The position numbers and the translations under genes are program-made. Of a DNA stretch of 64,000 bases, positions 24,495 through 33,303 are shown in pieces. The number at the start of each line of letters is the position of its first letter. Positions within the stretch are counted from its first letter, which is position 1. Below the pieces are notes generated by a model that was given only the letters and a program-made list of their open reading frames with translations, searched no databases and was not told where the DNA came from. Origin of the DNA: Mycolicibacterium baixiangningiae (GTDB lineage: Bacteria; Actinomycetota; Actinomycetes; Mycobacteriales; Mycobacteriaceae); assembly GCF_016313185.1 (NCBI RefSeq), contig NZ_CP066218.1, positions 4,836,001 to 4,900,000 on the forward strand. The letters run 5' to 3'.

Positions 24495-25394
24495 ATGTCT
24501 GACAACTCAACGAGTACCGAGGAGCTGCGGCCGCACTTCGAGGACATCCAGGCGCACTACGACCTCTCCGACGATTTCTTCGGCGTGTTCCAGGATCCGA
24601 CCCGCAAGTACAGCTGCGCGTTCTTCACCGGCCCGGACGTCTCCCTGTCGGAGGCGCAGCTGGCCAACATCGATCAGCATCTGGACCGGCTGGATCTCAA
24701 GCCCGGGATGACGCTGCTCGAGGTGGGCTGCGGCTGGGGTATGACGATGAAGCGGGCGATGGAGCGCTACGACGTCAACGTCGTCGGGCTCACGCTGAGC
24801 AAGAACCAGCAGGCCTACTGCAACCAGCTGCTGTCGCAGGCGGACAGCGACCGCAAGTTCGATGTGCGGCTCGAGGGCTGGGAGCAGTTCCACTCCCCCG
24901 TCGACCGGATCGTGTCGATCGAGGCGTTCGAGCACTTCGGCTTCGAGCGGTATGACGACTTCTTCACGACGTGCTTCGAGATCATGCCCGACGACGGCCG
25001 GATGACGCTTCAGAGCAGCGTCGCCTACCACCCGTACGAGCTGGCCGAGCGGGGCAAGAAGATCACGTTCCAGATGGCCCGGTTCATCAAGTTCATGATC
25101 ACCGAGATCTTCCCCGGTGGCCGCCTGCCGTCCACCCAGATGATGGTGGATCACGGCGTGAAGGCCGGTTTCGCGGTGCCGGAGACCCTGTCGCTGCGCA
25201 ACCACTACATCAAGACCCTCGGCATCTGGGCGAGCCGGCTGGAGCAGCACAAGGAAGAGGCCATCGCGGCCACCGACGAGGAGAACTACAACCGCTACAT
25301 GAAGTACCTCAACGGCTGCCAGTACTACTTCATCGACGAGAGCATCGACGTCAGCCTGGTGACCTACCTGAAGCCGGGCGCCACCGCCGCCTGA
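24495..25394 (+). CDS. mmaA4: Hydroxymycolate synthase MmaA4 homologue
   Basis: The 299-aa SAM-dependent methyltransferase makes the hydroxymycolate branch leading to keto or wax-ester mycolates (family knowledge). Hallmarks of the MmaA4 subgroup are visible: [56 protein letters not shown] and the C terminus [11 protein letters not shown] start at ATG 24495 (MSDNST) preceded by GAGGAAGG. A strong hairpin terminator follows. Compared with M. tuberculosis (four mmaA genes here), only two copies are present. Confidence 0.93.
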   Translation: MSDNSTSTEELRPHFEDIQAHYDLSDDFFGVFQDPTRKYSCAFFTGPDVSLSEAQLANIDQHLDRLDLKPGMTLLEVGCGWGMTMKRAMERYDVNVVGLTLSKNQQAYCNQLLSQADSDRKFDVRLEGWEQFHSPVDRIVSIEAFEHFGFERYDDFFTTCFEIMPDDGRMTLQSSVAYHPYELAERGKKITFQMARFIKFMITEIFPGGRLPSTQMMVDHGVKAGFAVPETLSLRNHYIKTLGIWASRLEQHKEEAIAATDEENYNRYMKYLNGCQYYFIDESIDVSLVTYLKPGATAA

Positions 25395-25408
25395 TCCTTA
25401 CTTACGAA

Positions 25409-25440
25409 GTCGCCCCGCCACTTTCGAGTGGCGGGGCGAC
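25409..25440. terminator. Bidirectional terminator hairpin
   Basis: A perfect 14-bp stem (gtcgccccgccact 25409-25422 with its complement 25427-25440) closes a TTCG loop. It lies between the convergent mmaA4 and PASTA-like genes, with T-rich sequence on the plus side, and likely ends both transcripts. Confidence 0.8.
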
Positions 25441-25457
25441 TTTCGTTGGTGAAGCGG

Positions 25458-25772
25458 TCAGCAGTTGTTGGGCCGGTTGACGCCGACAGCGGGCTGCGAC
25501 TTCGCCCTGATGGTTCCGCCTGCGCGCGGTGACTGCGAACAGACGGTCCAGTTGGAGAGGTTGATGACCTCACCGGGTCCGGACAGGTTCACCGGCGAAA
25601 GTTTGACGCCGCTGCCTTCAGTAGCCGCGGTGAAGGCCTTCTCCGCTGCCGCGAGGTTCATCCCGCGGACATCCGGCATCGTCCACGTTGTCGGTTGCGC
25701 CATGGCGGTAGGAGCGCTGAGCCCCACCGACATCACGAATGCGGCCGCGCTGACGGCAATGCGAATTTTCAT
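25458..25772 (-). CDS. Secreted PASTA-like small protein
   Basis: The 104-aa exported protein has a clear signal peptide (KIRIAVSAAAFVMSVGLS, cleavage near AMA-QP) and one PASTA-like module: MPDVRGMNLAAAEKAFTAAT, then INLSNWTVCSQSPRAGGTI. Two cysteines (C in WTVC and the C-terminal NNC) may pair. ATG at 25772 follows GGGAGGGGATC. Single-PASTA secreted proteins are common in mycobacteria with unknown function. A paralogue carrying a nonsense codon lies at 19402-19737. Confidence 0.8.
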   Translation of the reverse strand: MKIRIAVSAAAFVMSVGLSAPTAMAQPTTWTMPDVRGMNLAAAEKAFTAATEGSGVKLSPVNLSGPGEVINLSNWTVCSQSPRAGGTIRAKSQPAVGVNRPNNC

Positions 25773-25877
25773 TAGATCCCCTCCCAAGTTCTCACCCGCC
25801 ACCGTAGCTGACGGCCATCGGCTAGTGGTTGGCTTCGGTGCGCGTGTCGAGCAACGGCGCGGCATATCGGAAGGGGC

Positions 25878-27476
25878 TCAGGCAGCGGCCTTTTCGTCAT
25901 GCGAGTTCGCGTCGTCGGTCTTCGTGTCGTCCGCGGTGTCGGCGTCCTCGTCTGTGACGGGGTCAGCGGTGCCTTGCTCCAGGGCGCCGTCGGGATCTTC
26001 CACGGCTTCGTCCTCAGCGGGACCTTCGGTCTCCTCCAGCTCCGCGGCGTCCTCTTCGGCGAGGTTCGCACCGTTGTCGGTGATGACGTCTTCGTCGAGT
26101 TCCTCTTCCTTGCCGTCATCATCGTTGGCAATGCCGTCATCGCCGGCCGCGACGTGCGGGGTCTCTTGAGGCTCGGTGACGGGAAGCGGGTTGACGGTGG
26201 CGCCGTCTCCGGTCGCCACCGGCAAGATCTCGTCCGCCTGCGTCTCGCCTTCGGCCGAATCGTTCGCGAGGCGGGAGAACGACCTCAACGCCGACGGCTC
26301 GTCCGATTCGGTTTCGTCTTCTGTTGCGGGTACTGGGACGGCGATCATGCTCCCGCCGCGGACGGCGTCTTCGATTCCTTGAACGACGGCTTCGACGAAG
26401 TCGACCGAGAATTGGATCGGATTGAACGTGAAGGGGTCGAACGGCAGGATCGACAGGTTGCGCGCGACGCCGGGGTCGGCATTGCGGTCGTAGCCGAGGT
26501 TGATGAGCAGCTTGGTCACCGGCTGCAGCAGCCGGACAACGGGTTCGATGAACGCCGATGTGCCGGTGGCGTTTCCGATATCCACGAACGGCTGGAAGAT
26601 CGGCAACGTGCCGCGCTGCGGGATCAGCACGAAGGTGGCGTCGCCATGAACGCGCTTCGGCGCGGCGGCGATCGCGGCGGCCAAGCTCACGTCGTCGTAC
26701 CCGTAGGGCAACCCGTCAGTGGGCGCGTTGCTCGTGGGGTCGAGGTAATAGCCGTGCACGTAGGCGAACCCGAAGAGCGCGTTGGCGACGGCCAGCGGGT
26801 TGCCCCAGTACTGCGGGGCGTCGCCGACGGGGTCGTACTCGAAGGAGTAGTTGGTGCTCTTGACTCCGATGTCGGTCGGGAGCTGGGGCCCGAAGGACAC
26901 GTTGAGGATCGGGATGTAGCGCAGGAAGCTGAATCGCGACCACAGGCCCTGTGGGTTGTTGATGTTGCCGATGGTGACGACGGTGACGCGATCCCTGTCC
27001 TCGACGGGGATGTCGTACATGGCGCGGGAGACGACGGCGCCGCCCTGGGAGTAGCCGAAGACGATGATCTGCTCGTTGTCGGGGGTGGCGGGGTCGTCGA
27101 GGATGTCGTCGAGTTGGGCGTTGACGTTGATGACGCCCTCCCCCACCGACTCGTCCCAGGTGTCGCAGGTCAGGCCGGGGCACCAGCCGGGCAGTGGGAT
27201 GGGCCAGAAGCTGGCGGGATAGTCCACGCCGAGCAGATCGCAGCCGTCAGTCGAGGTGCAGTCGACGCCTGATGGATTGATGAAGCGGTCGGCGGCGTTC
27301 TCCTTGTAACCCTGAACTGCGTTGGGCGGGTTGATGTTGTGGGTCCCGGTGCCGGGGACGATGAGCGCAATGGCGCCGAAGGCGAGCGCCGCGGCGAAGG
27401 TGGACGCGATCCAGAGACCGACGGTGGCGACGAGCGCGGTGATGACGACGATCGTTGCGCTGGCATACTTACGCAT
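25878..27476 (-). CDS. PE-PPE-domain serine hydrolase with acidic tail
   Basis: The 532-aa protein has an N-terminal hydrophobic signal/anchor (residues about 8-40), then a PE-PPE (PF08237-type) alpha/beta-hydrolase domain: ALIVPGTGTHN, nucleophile IVFGYSQGGAVVSRAMY and YVHGYYLDP near the end of the domain. There is no PE or PPE N-terminal domain, so this is a stand-alone version. From about residue 395 the chain becomes a very acidic, low-complexity Glu/Asp/Ala/Thr tail. Likely an envelope esterase; the substrate is unknown. Divergent from the DUF1800 gene. Confidence 0.85.
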   Translation of the reverse strand: MRKYASATIVVITALVATVGLWIASTFAAALAFGAIALIVPGTGTHNINPPNAVQGYKENAADRFINPSGVDCTSTDGCDLLGVDYPASFWPIPLPGWCPGLTCDTWDESVGEGVINVNAQLDDILDDPATPDNEQIIVFGYSQGGAVVSRAMYDIPVEDRDRVTVVTIGNINNPQGLWSRFSFLRYIPILNVSFGPQLPTDIGVKSTNYSFEYDPVGDAPQYWGNPLAVANALFGFAYVHGYYLDPTSNAPTDGLPYGYDDVSLAAAIAAAPKRVHGDATFVLIPQRGTLPIFQPFVDIGNATGTSAFIEPVVRLLQPVTKLLINLGYDRNADPGVARNLSILPFDPFTFNPIQFSVDFVEAVVQGIEDAVRGGSMIAVPVPATEDETESDEPSALRSFSRLANDSAEGETQADEILPVATGDGATVNPLPVTEPQETPHVAAGDDGIANDDDGKEEELDEDVITDNGANLAEEDAAELEETEGPAEDEAVEDPDGALEQGTADPVTDEDADTADDTKTDDANSHDEKAAA

Positions 27477-27883
27477 GGGTCAAAGGTTCACATATGGTCG
27501 TGTGCTGGCGAGGCCGATTTGACCGACTTCGCCAATCGCGATGATCACCTCGGCGCGCGGATCGACTTCGTCGTGGTGGATGCGAGCGCGTGCGAGCGTC
27601 CCAGCGAAGGCGGGTGCGGCGAGCCGATGGCGTCACCGTCGTTGTAACCGTTTGGTTCCACACATGTCTCACCTAATTCGCACGGCTGGCCTGACGCCCA
27701 CTTGCTCCAGGTGCGACCAAACACTATAAGAGCCGAATTGCCCTCGGGGAGTTCACGATTGTCTACTTGCAACCAAGACACCCGACGTCACCGATACTCG
27801 ACCTCCCGGCCTCTTGGAATCAACAGGTGCAACATCTGTCCCGTAGAATCGAGCCGGCGGCAGGTGTGGGGGGAGGTTCGCCG
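27477..27883. other. Intergenic region between PE-PPE hydrolase and DUF1800 genes
   Basis: This 407-bp divergent gap has no supportable gene. It holds a good candidate promoter for the rightward unit (27702-27730) and marks the start of the accessory glycan locus. Confidence 0.6.
27702..27730 (+). promoter_or_regulatory. candidate promoter of the DUF1800-DUF1501 unit
   Basis: TTGCTC (27702-27707) and TATAAG (27725-27730) are separated by exactly 17 bp; the -10 matches consensus at 5 of 6 positions. It predicts a leader of about 145 nt before the GTG at 27884. Confidence 0.5.
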
Positions 27884-29197
27884 GTGTCTACGCAATCGGT
27901 GGAATGGATGGCCGCCGCGCGCCTATTGAGGCGAAGCGGCTTCGGTACTACCGGTGCGGCTGTGGACACTTTGGTCGCCGAGGGAACCGACTCATATCTC
28001 GAGTCGGCACTGAGCGGGGCGGAAGACTCCGGAGCAACGTCTACACCAGTTCCGGATCTCGAGATCAGCGCCGCGAAGCCTGGCAAGGACGCGACGACTG
28101 CAGTCCGGCAGAGCTACAACAAGAGGATCGTTGAGCGGCGCACGGAGCTCATGGGTTGGTGGGTCCGGCGCATGGTTTCCGTCGAACAGCCACTCACCGA
28201 GAAGCTGACCCTCCTCTGGCACAACCACTTCGCCACATCGCTCGACAAAGTCCGATATCCCGCGTTCATGGCCATTCAGAACGAGACCATCCGCTCGCTG
28301 TGCCTCGGAGATTTCCGCTCATTTGCGTTCGCCATGTTGACAGACGCCGCCATGGTGCGGTGGTTGGACGGACAGACAAATCAGGTGGGCTCACCCAACG
28401 AGAATCTGGCCCGAGAATTCCTCGAACTCTTCGCTCTTGGTCATGGCAACGGGTATTCGGAAAAGGACGTGCGCGAGGGGGCTCGCGCACTGACCGGTTG
28501 GACTATCGACGACGCCGGGACCACCACCCTCGTCACCAAACGCCAGGACACCGCGCCGAAGACGGTCCTCAAGACCACGGGAAACCTAGATGCGGACGCG
28601 TTCTGCAACGTCGTGTTGGCTCATCCGAATTCTCCTCGATTCGTGTGTGGCAGGTTATGGCAGCAACTCGCCTCGGATTCCCCACCCACAGGTGCGACGT
28701 TGAAGCGCCTGCTCAGTGCCTACGGTGAAGAGTTCGATCTGGGCACCCTCACCAGGGCGATACTGACCGACCCCGAGTTCTTCGATCGAGAGACCACCCT
28801 GATCATCGGCCCGGTGGAGTGGTACATCGGCCTCCATCGAGCCATGCATGTGCCGATCGACAGCGCGAAGAAGGCCAAACGCGTGAACGCGACGCTGAAA
28901 TCGCTCGGACAATTGCCTTTCTACCCCCCGAGCGTCGGCGGATGGCCCGGCGGGCAGAGCTGGTTGTCGGCTGCAGCCGCCGGGATCAGATTGCGCGCGG
29001 CCGCAGCGCTGGTACGGGAGGGCGATATCAGCGCTGTAGAAGACGCGCCAGCAAGCGATCGACTGGACGCGGCGGGATACCTGCTGGGAATCGGCGCGTG
29101 GTCGAACACCACCGCTGAAGCGCTGCAGCCTCTGAGGAAGAACGCCTACGCGTTGGTCGCTGCTGCCGCCAACACCCCTGAGTACCTGGTGTCGTGA
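27884..29197 (+). CDS. DUF1800 family protein
   Basis: The 437-aa protein has DUF1800 signatures: RLLRRSGFGTTGAAVD, LTLLWHNHFATS, MLTDAAMVRWLDGQTNQVGS, PNENLAREFLELFALGHGNG and a late FYPPSVGGWPGGQSWLS. I see no cleavable signal peptide. It starts with GTG after GGGGGGAGG. The family occurs next to DUF1501 genes in many bacteria; the biochemical role is unknown. The DUF1501 gene begins 7 bp after its stop, so the two are co-transcribed. It stands at the left edge of the surface-glycan locus. Confidence 0.85.
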   Translation: MSTQSVEWMAAARLLRRSGFGTTGAAVDTLVAEGTDSYLESALSGAEDSGATSTPVPDLEISAAKPGKDATTAVRQSYNKRIVERRTELMGWWVRRMVSVEQPLTEKLTLLWHNHFATSLDKVRYPAFMAIQNETIRSLCLGDFRSFAFAMLTDAAMVRWLDGQTNQVGSPNENLAREFLELFALGHGNGYSEKDVREGARALTGWTIDDAGTTTLVTKRQDTAPKTVLKTTGNLDADAFCNVVLAHPNSPRFVCGRLWQQLASDSPPTGATLKRLLSAYGEEFDLGTLTRAILTDPEFFDRETTLIIGPVEWYIGLHRAMHVPIDSAKKAKRVNATLKSLGQLPFYPPSVGGWPGGQSWLSAAAAGIRLRAAAALVREGDISAVEDAPASDRLDAAGYLLGIGAWSNTTAEALQPLRKNAYALVAAAANTPEYLVS

Positions 29198-29204
29198 GAG
29201 GCCA

Positions 29205-30428
29205 ATGGTGAACCTCAACCGCCGTAGGTTTCTAGCGAGTTGCACCGGGATCGGCGCCGCCGGGCTGTTGTCCGCAACCACGACTTTCACGTGGGACGAG
29301 CTGATGCAGGCTGCCAACGCCTCTCCGCTCGCCGAGGGAAGCGGAATCCTGGTACTCGTCACGTTGTACGGCGGCAACGACGGCATCAACACACTCGTTC
29401 CACTGGGCGATGACGCCTACCATGACGCCCGTCCCGAGCTTGCATACGCGCCGGAGGAACTCCTCGCGCTTGACGACGAGTTCGGTCTGAACCCGGAGAT
29501 GCGCGGGATGGCCGAGATGTTTGACGACAAGTCCCTTGCGATCATTCGAGGGGTCGGTTATCCCGAACCCGATCGAAGTCACTTCCGATCAATGGACATC
29601 TGGCAAAGTGGGTCCACCGACAATGGAGTGACCAGCGGTTGGATCGGCCGTTGGCTCGACACAGGCAACGGTGCCGACCCGCTGCGTGCACTCAACATCG
29701 GCTCGGTGTTACCCATGCTCGCGGTCGGAGAAACAACGATCGCCGCAGCCTTTTCAACTCAGATCATCCCACCGAAGAGTTCGGCCGGCTTCATCAAGTC
29801 GATGGCCCGTAAAGACCCGGACGACAACCGGGCGATGGCGCTGGTCCGGAATTCATACCGCGCGGTTCCCACAGTCGCCGACGCCCTGGCACCACTCTTC
29901 GCCGACACCGACGACGACGCACCGGTCAGCGAAACGGGCGAAGGCAGCAATGGACTCGACGTTCAACTGAATGCCGTGGCGCAGTGCATATCCGCAGGAT
30001 TGCCCACGCGCGTGTACAGCGTGTCCATCGGCGGCTTCGATACTCACTCCGAGCAACGTGACGATCACCGCCGTTTGATCGGCGTCGTGGATCGCGCCGT
30101 CAGCCGGTTCATGAAGAAGATGCAGAACGATCAGTACGGCAAGCATGTTGTGCTGATGGCTTACTCGGAGTTCGGCCGACGAGTCGAGGCGAATGCATCC
30201 GACGGCACAGACCACGGCACAGCGGGGCCGGTCTTCGTCGCGGGCCAAGGAATTCGCGGAGGATTCTACGGCGACGAACCGAGCCTCACGGATCTCAACG
30301 ATGGAAACCTGAAGGTGACAACGGATTTCCGGGATATCTACAGCGAACTGATCTCGGTGACCCTCAAGTCCGACCCCGAGCCGGTGCTCGGCGCGGGCCG
30401 GAAGAAACTCGGCTTCTTCAGGGCCTGA
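29205..30428 (+). CDS. DUF1501 family Tat-exported protein
   Basis: The 407-aa protein starts with a twin-arginine signal (NLNRRRFLASC, then hydrophobic GIGAAGLLSATTTF), so it is probably exported folded. The body carries DUF1501 motifs, a sulfatase/alkaline-phosphatase-like superfamily: LVLVTLYGGNDGINTLVP, DRSHFRSMDIWQSG, GGFDTHSEQRDDH, MAYSEFGRRVEANASDGTDHG. The Asp/His motifs suggest metal binding, but no substrate is known. It is paired with the DUF1800 gene. I infer a cell-surface role, possibly on the neighbouring polysaccharide. Confidence 0.85.
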   Translation: MVNLNRRRFLASCTGIGAAGLLSATTTFTWDELMQAANASPLAEGSGILVLVTLYGGNDGINTLVPLGDDAYHDARPELAYAPEELLALDDEFGLNPEMRGMAEMFDDKSLAIIRGVGYPEPDRSHFRSMDIWQSGSTDNGVTSGWIGRWLDTGNGADPLRALNIGSVLPMLAVGETTIAAAFSTQIIPPKSSAGFIKSMARKDPDDNRAMALVRNSYRAVPTVADALAPLFADTDDDAPVSETGEGSNGLDVQLNAVAQCISAGLPTRVYSVSIGGFDTHSEQRDDHRRLIGVVDRAVSRFMKKMQNDQYGKHVVLMAYSEFGRRVEANASDGTDHGTAGPVFVAGQGIRGGFYGDEPSLTDLNDGNLKVTTDFRDIYSELISVTLKSDPEPVLGAGRKKLGFFRA

Positions 30429-30527
30429 AAGCCATTGAGAGAGCTATTCGACGGCACCGAGCAGCCGGCGGCCGGGAGATCTTCCGTCGCCGTCTATACG
30501 ACCCCCGATTGCACTGCTCAGCGCAGG

Positions 30528-30558
30528 TTGACGCGACAACACAGCTATCCTCTATATA
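30528..30558 (+). promoter_or_regulatory. candidate promoter before the polymerase gene
   Basis: TTGACG (30528-30533) is followed after 19 bp by TATATA (30553-30558). The 240-bp gap after DUF1501 carries no gene. The spacing is on the long side, so this is tentative. Confidence 0.35.
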
Positions 30559-30667
30559 CAAGGATCGCTCACGATCTACCGTGACCGGACGCCGCGTTGT
30601 CGGGCCCCGGTCGAAGCGGTACGTAGGCAGTCCGGGGGACAACAGGGGATCGGGGACAACGGGATCT

Positions 30668-32038
30668 ATGCGATCTATCAACACCAAGAGCTTGTACACC
30701 GAGGGCTTCGGCGTTGACGGCCGGGAGCGTCGGACATCATCCAATCTCTTCGCATTGACGCTTGCTTTCGTCTTGGCGTCGGTGGCTTTCGACCTCAATT
30801 TGGGCTTCGCATCCATTTTCGGCGATATCGCGACTGCGGCGTTGTTGGGAACCTTTTTTGCAATGGTCCTGCGCTCCTTGGGCGGAAACGACGGATCGGG
30901 TTTCCGCGCGAACCTATTAAGCCAGGATTGGGCATATCTGGGCTGGCTTGCACTGATGAGCGCATCGATGCTGTGGAGCGTTTCCGCGAGCGCGAGTTTC
31001 AAGACGATCGCGCCGCTGGCCCTTGTCTGGGTCGCCACGCTTTTCCTTTGCAGGCTTCCCCGCGCGTACGCCGTTCGGGCGGTCCTAATCATCGCGGCCG
31101 CGGCAGCAATATTGTCTCTGATTGCGATTCCGCTCTTGGGCGAGTTCGCCTATCAACCGGCCAGCTCCACCGGCGCGCCAGAGTTGCGGGGCATTTTCCG
31201 GCATCAACTGCGGCTGGGAGCATTTATGGCTCTGGCGTTAGGGCTCATTGTCATCGCCCGGTTGAACGGCGACATCGCGCGAATACGCACGAAGTCCAGC
31301 GTCCTCAACGTCGGATTGGTGTTACTTCTGGTGACGTTGCTGTACTTGTCAAGGGCCCGAGGTTATGCCGGGGAAGCAGCTATTGCACTCGTGCTGACGA
31401 TATTGCTCTCGCGGCGTGGCCTCAAGAAGTGGGTGGTTCTCGTCATAGGGTCACTCTCGGCCCTAGTGGTCGTGGACCGCTTCAATGCGGTCTGGCAGGA
31501 TCTGCAGGACTCTGGATTCGACACCGACCTGACCGGTCGCGCACAAGTCTGGCAGAGGACGCTCAACGGCGTCACCGACGAGACGCGCTTACTCGGCCAT
31601 GGCTTCGGGACGCTGAAGTTGTCCGAGTTCGATTATCTTTTCCCCTCGACATATCGCGCCGGCCACGCACATAGTTCGTACATACAGGCATACTTCGAGA
31701 CCGGGTTGGTCGGCCTCGTGGTGCTCTTCGCTCTCATCGTTGTCCAATTGGTTGTCGCATGGCGCTACTCCGTAAGATGTAACACCTATTCCTACAGCCT
31801 TTTTCTGGTGCTGTATACCGCCACAGGCAGCCTTACCGGCCTCAACTACGCGGGCACACTATCGGCGCTTTTCTGTATCATGATGCTTTTCTTGGCTATC
31901 GAGAGTCGCATATCGCCATCGACGACAAATGCGCAAGAACGAACGGGCATCGGCTTATCTGGTCCCGAGCGATTGACCTCTCGACATAATTCTTCGCGCA
32001 GGCCTAGCGGGGCTACGACGGTTCGCCTCACTCGATGA
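30668..32038 (+). CDS. O-antigen ligase/polymerase-like membrane protein (Wzy-like, copy 1)
   Basis: The 456-aa polytopic protein has about ten hydrophobic segments and the Wzy_C/O-antigen-ligase signature GRAQVWQRTLNGV ... LLGHGFGTL ... RAGHAHSSYIQAYFETGLVG in the large external loop (residues about 290-360). It would polymerise lipid-linked repeat units outside the membrane. I start at ATG 30668; the frame is open further upstream but non-hydrophobic. The C-terminal 30 residues are Ser/Arg-rich. It precedes the pyruvyl transferase gene and likely works with the flippase at 41918. Confidence 0.85.
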   Translation: MRSINTKSLYTEGFGVDGRERRTSSNLFALTLAFVLASVAFDLNLGFASIFGDIATAALLGTFFAMVLRSLGGNDGSGFRANLLSQDWAYLGWLALMSASMLWSVSASASFKTIAPLALVWVATLFLCRLPRAYAVRAVLIIAAAAAILSLIAIPLLGEFAYQPASSTGAPELRGIFRHQLRLGAFMALALGLIVIARLNGDIARIRTKSSVLNVGLVLLLVTLLYLSRARGYAGEAAIALVLTILLSRRGLKKWVVLVIGSLSALVVVDRFNAVWQDLQDSGFDTDLTGRAQVWQRTLNGVTDETRLLGHGFGTLKLSEFDYLFPSTYRAGHAHSSYIQAYFETGLVGLVVLFALIVVQLVVAWRYSVRCNTYSYSLFLVLYTATGSLTGLNYAGTLSALFCIMMLFLAIESRISPSTTNAQERTGIGLSGPERLTSRHNSSRRPSGATTVRLTR

Positions 32039-32151
32039 TGCAAGGTCGGGAGAACGCCGGTAGCGTCGAAGTGCAATGCTGCACTGCGGTGACCGACGTG
32101 GACTGGCGCTCGCACTGAACGCGTGCCATATCAGCCAGTAAGGGGAAGACG

Positions 32152-33303
32152 GTGAAAACTGTCGGGATAATGTCGATGCAGCGCATCCACAATTACGGGT
32201 CGACGCTGCAGGCATACAGCCTCCGACGCCTGATCGAGGAGACTGCCCCGGACGCGCGCGTATCGTTTCAGGACTACCGCCCGGGCCCAGTTCTCGTGGA
32301 AGACTCTGCCGCGCCAACGTCGAAGTCCGGCCGAATTCTCGCGAAACTGCGTGAGTACAACGCAGTTGACGCACCACTTGGCGACCGGCTTCGGTTCTTC
32401 GATCACAAGCGGGCGTACGGGACCCGGTACTTCGAGGCAGTCGGCATACCGTCGACGCCGAATCACGACCTCCATGTTGACTGCCAAGTCATCGGAAGTG
32501 ACGAGGTGTTCAACTGCGTGCAAGCCAACAGCAACGTCGGATATTCGCGTGACCTGTTCGGCCACGGGTCACCCGCAAGGCGTCTCATCTCGTACGCCGC
32601 ATCCTTCGGGAACACGACGCTAGCCAAGATCCGCGCCGCTGGCATCGAAGGCGAGCTGGCACGAGATCTCGAGCGCTTCGATGCGCTTTCAGTCCGCGAC
32701 GGGAACTCCCGCTCGATCGTTCGCGAGCTGACCGGCCGCGAGCCTCTCCTGCACGTCGATCCTGCGCTAGCCCACGATCTCCTGGCCGACCTGCGCGTGC
32801 CGAAGAGTCGGCTACACGCCGATCCATACCTCATCGTGTACGGCTACTCAGGCCGGCTGACACCACATGAGAACGCGTCGCTGCGCGACTACGCCCGTCG
32901 GATCGGAGCGCGGGTCCTGACATTCGGCGGAGTACAGGAGTGCGGCGACGCCTTTGTCGAGTGCAGCCCGTTCGAACTACTCGCCTACTTCCGTGACGCG
33001 GTTGGAATCGTGACAGACACGTTCCACGGCACCATTTTCTCGATCATCAATCATCGCCCGTTCGCCACCATCGTCCGCCCGAGCACCGCAGGAGGGTATG
33101 GCAACGAGGAGAAGCTCAAGTTCCTTCTGGAAACGTTCGGGTTGTCGTCACGCCGGCTCAACGGTCCGGAGGCGATCGACCAATTACTGTCCACCCCTCT
33201 GGACGATGGCGCGATCGACGCGACTCTCGCTTCGGAGCGTGCCAGCGCTCGAAATTACCTCGCCGCGAACGTCCTTTTTCCGACCGCCCAGGAGATGCCG
33301 TGA
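32152..33303 (+). CDS. Polysaccharide pyruvyl transferase family protein (copy 1)
   Basis: The 383-aa cytoplasmic protein of the polysaccharide pyruvyl transferase family (PF04230 type) would add a pyruvate ketal from PEP to a sugar of the repeat unit. Motifs: N-terminal GIMSMQRIHNYGSTLQAYSL, VIGSDEVFN, SVRDGNSRSIV, LHVDPAL, YLIVYGYSGR and the family end motif VTDTFHGTIFSIINHRPF. It starts with GTG after AGGGGAAG. The next gene begins inside its stop (GTGA), so the two products are coupled. Confidence 0.88.
   Translation: MKTVGIMSMQRIHNYGSTLQAYSLRRLIEETAPDARVSFQDYRPGPVLVEDSAAPTSKSGRILAKLREYNAVDAPLGDRLRFFDHKRAYGTRYFEAVGIPSTPNHDLHVDCQVIGSDEVFNCVQANSNVGYSRDLFGHGSPARRLISYAASFGNTTLAKIRAAGIEGELARDLERFDALSVRDGNSRSIVRELTGREPLLHVDPALAHDLLADLRVPKSRLHADPYLIVYGYSGRLTPHENASLRDYARRIGARVLTFGGVQECGDAFVECSPFELLAYFRDAVGIVTDTFHGTIFSIINHRPFATIVRPSTAGGYGNEEKLKFLLETFGLSSRRLNGPEAIDQLLSTPLDDGAIDATLASERASARNYLAANVLFPTAQEMP

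Noticed and set aside
25899..27272. 457-codon plus-strand frame antisense to the PE-PPE hydrolase
   Set aside because: Opposite a gene with signal anchor and catalytic GYSQGG; the Val/Gly/Asp-rich product is a shadow.
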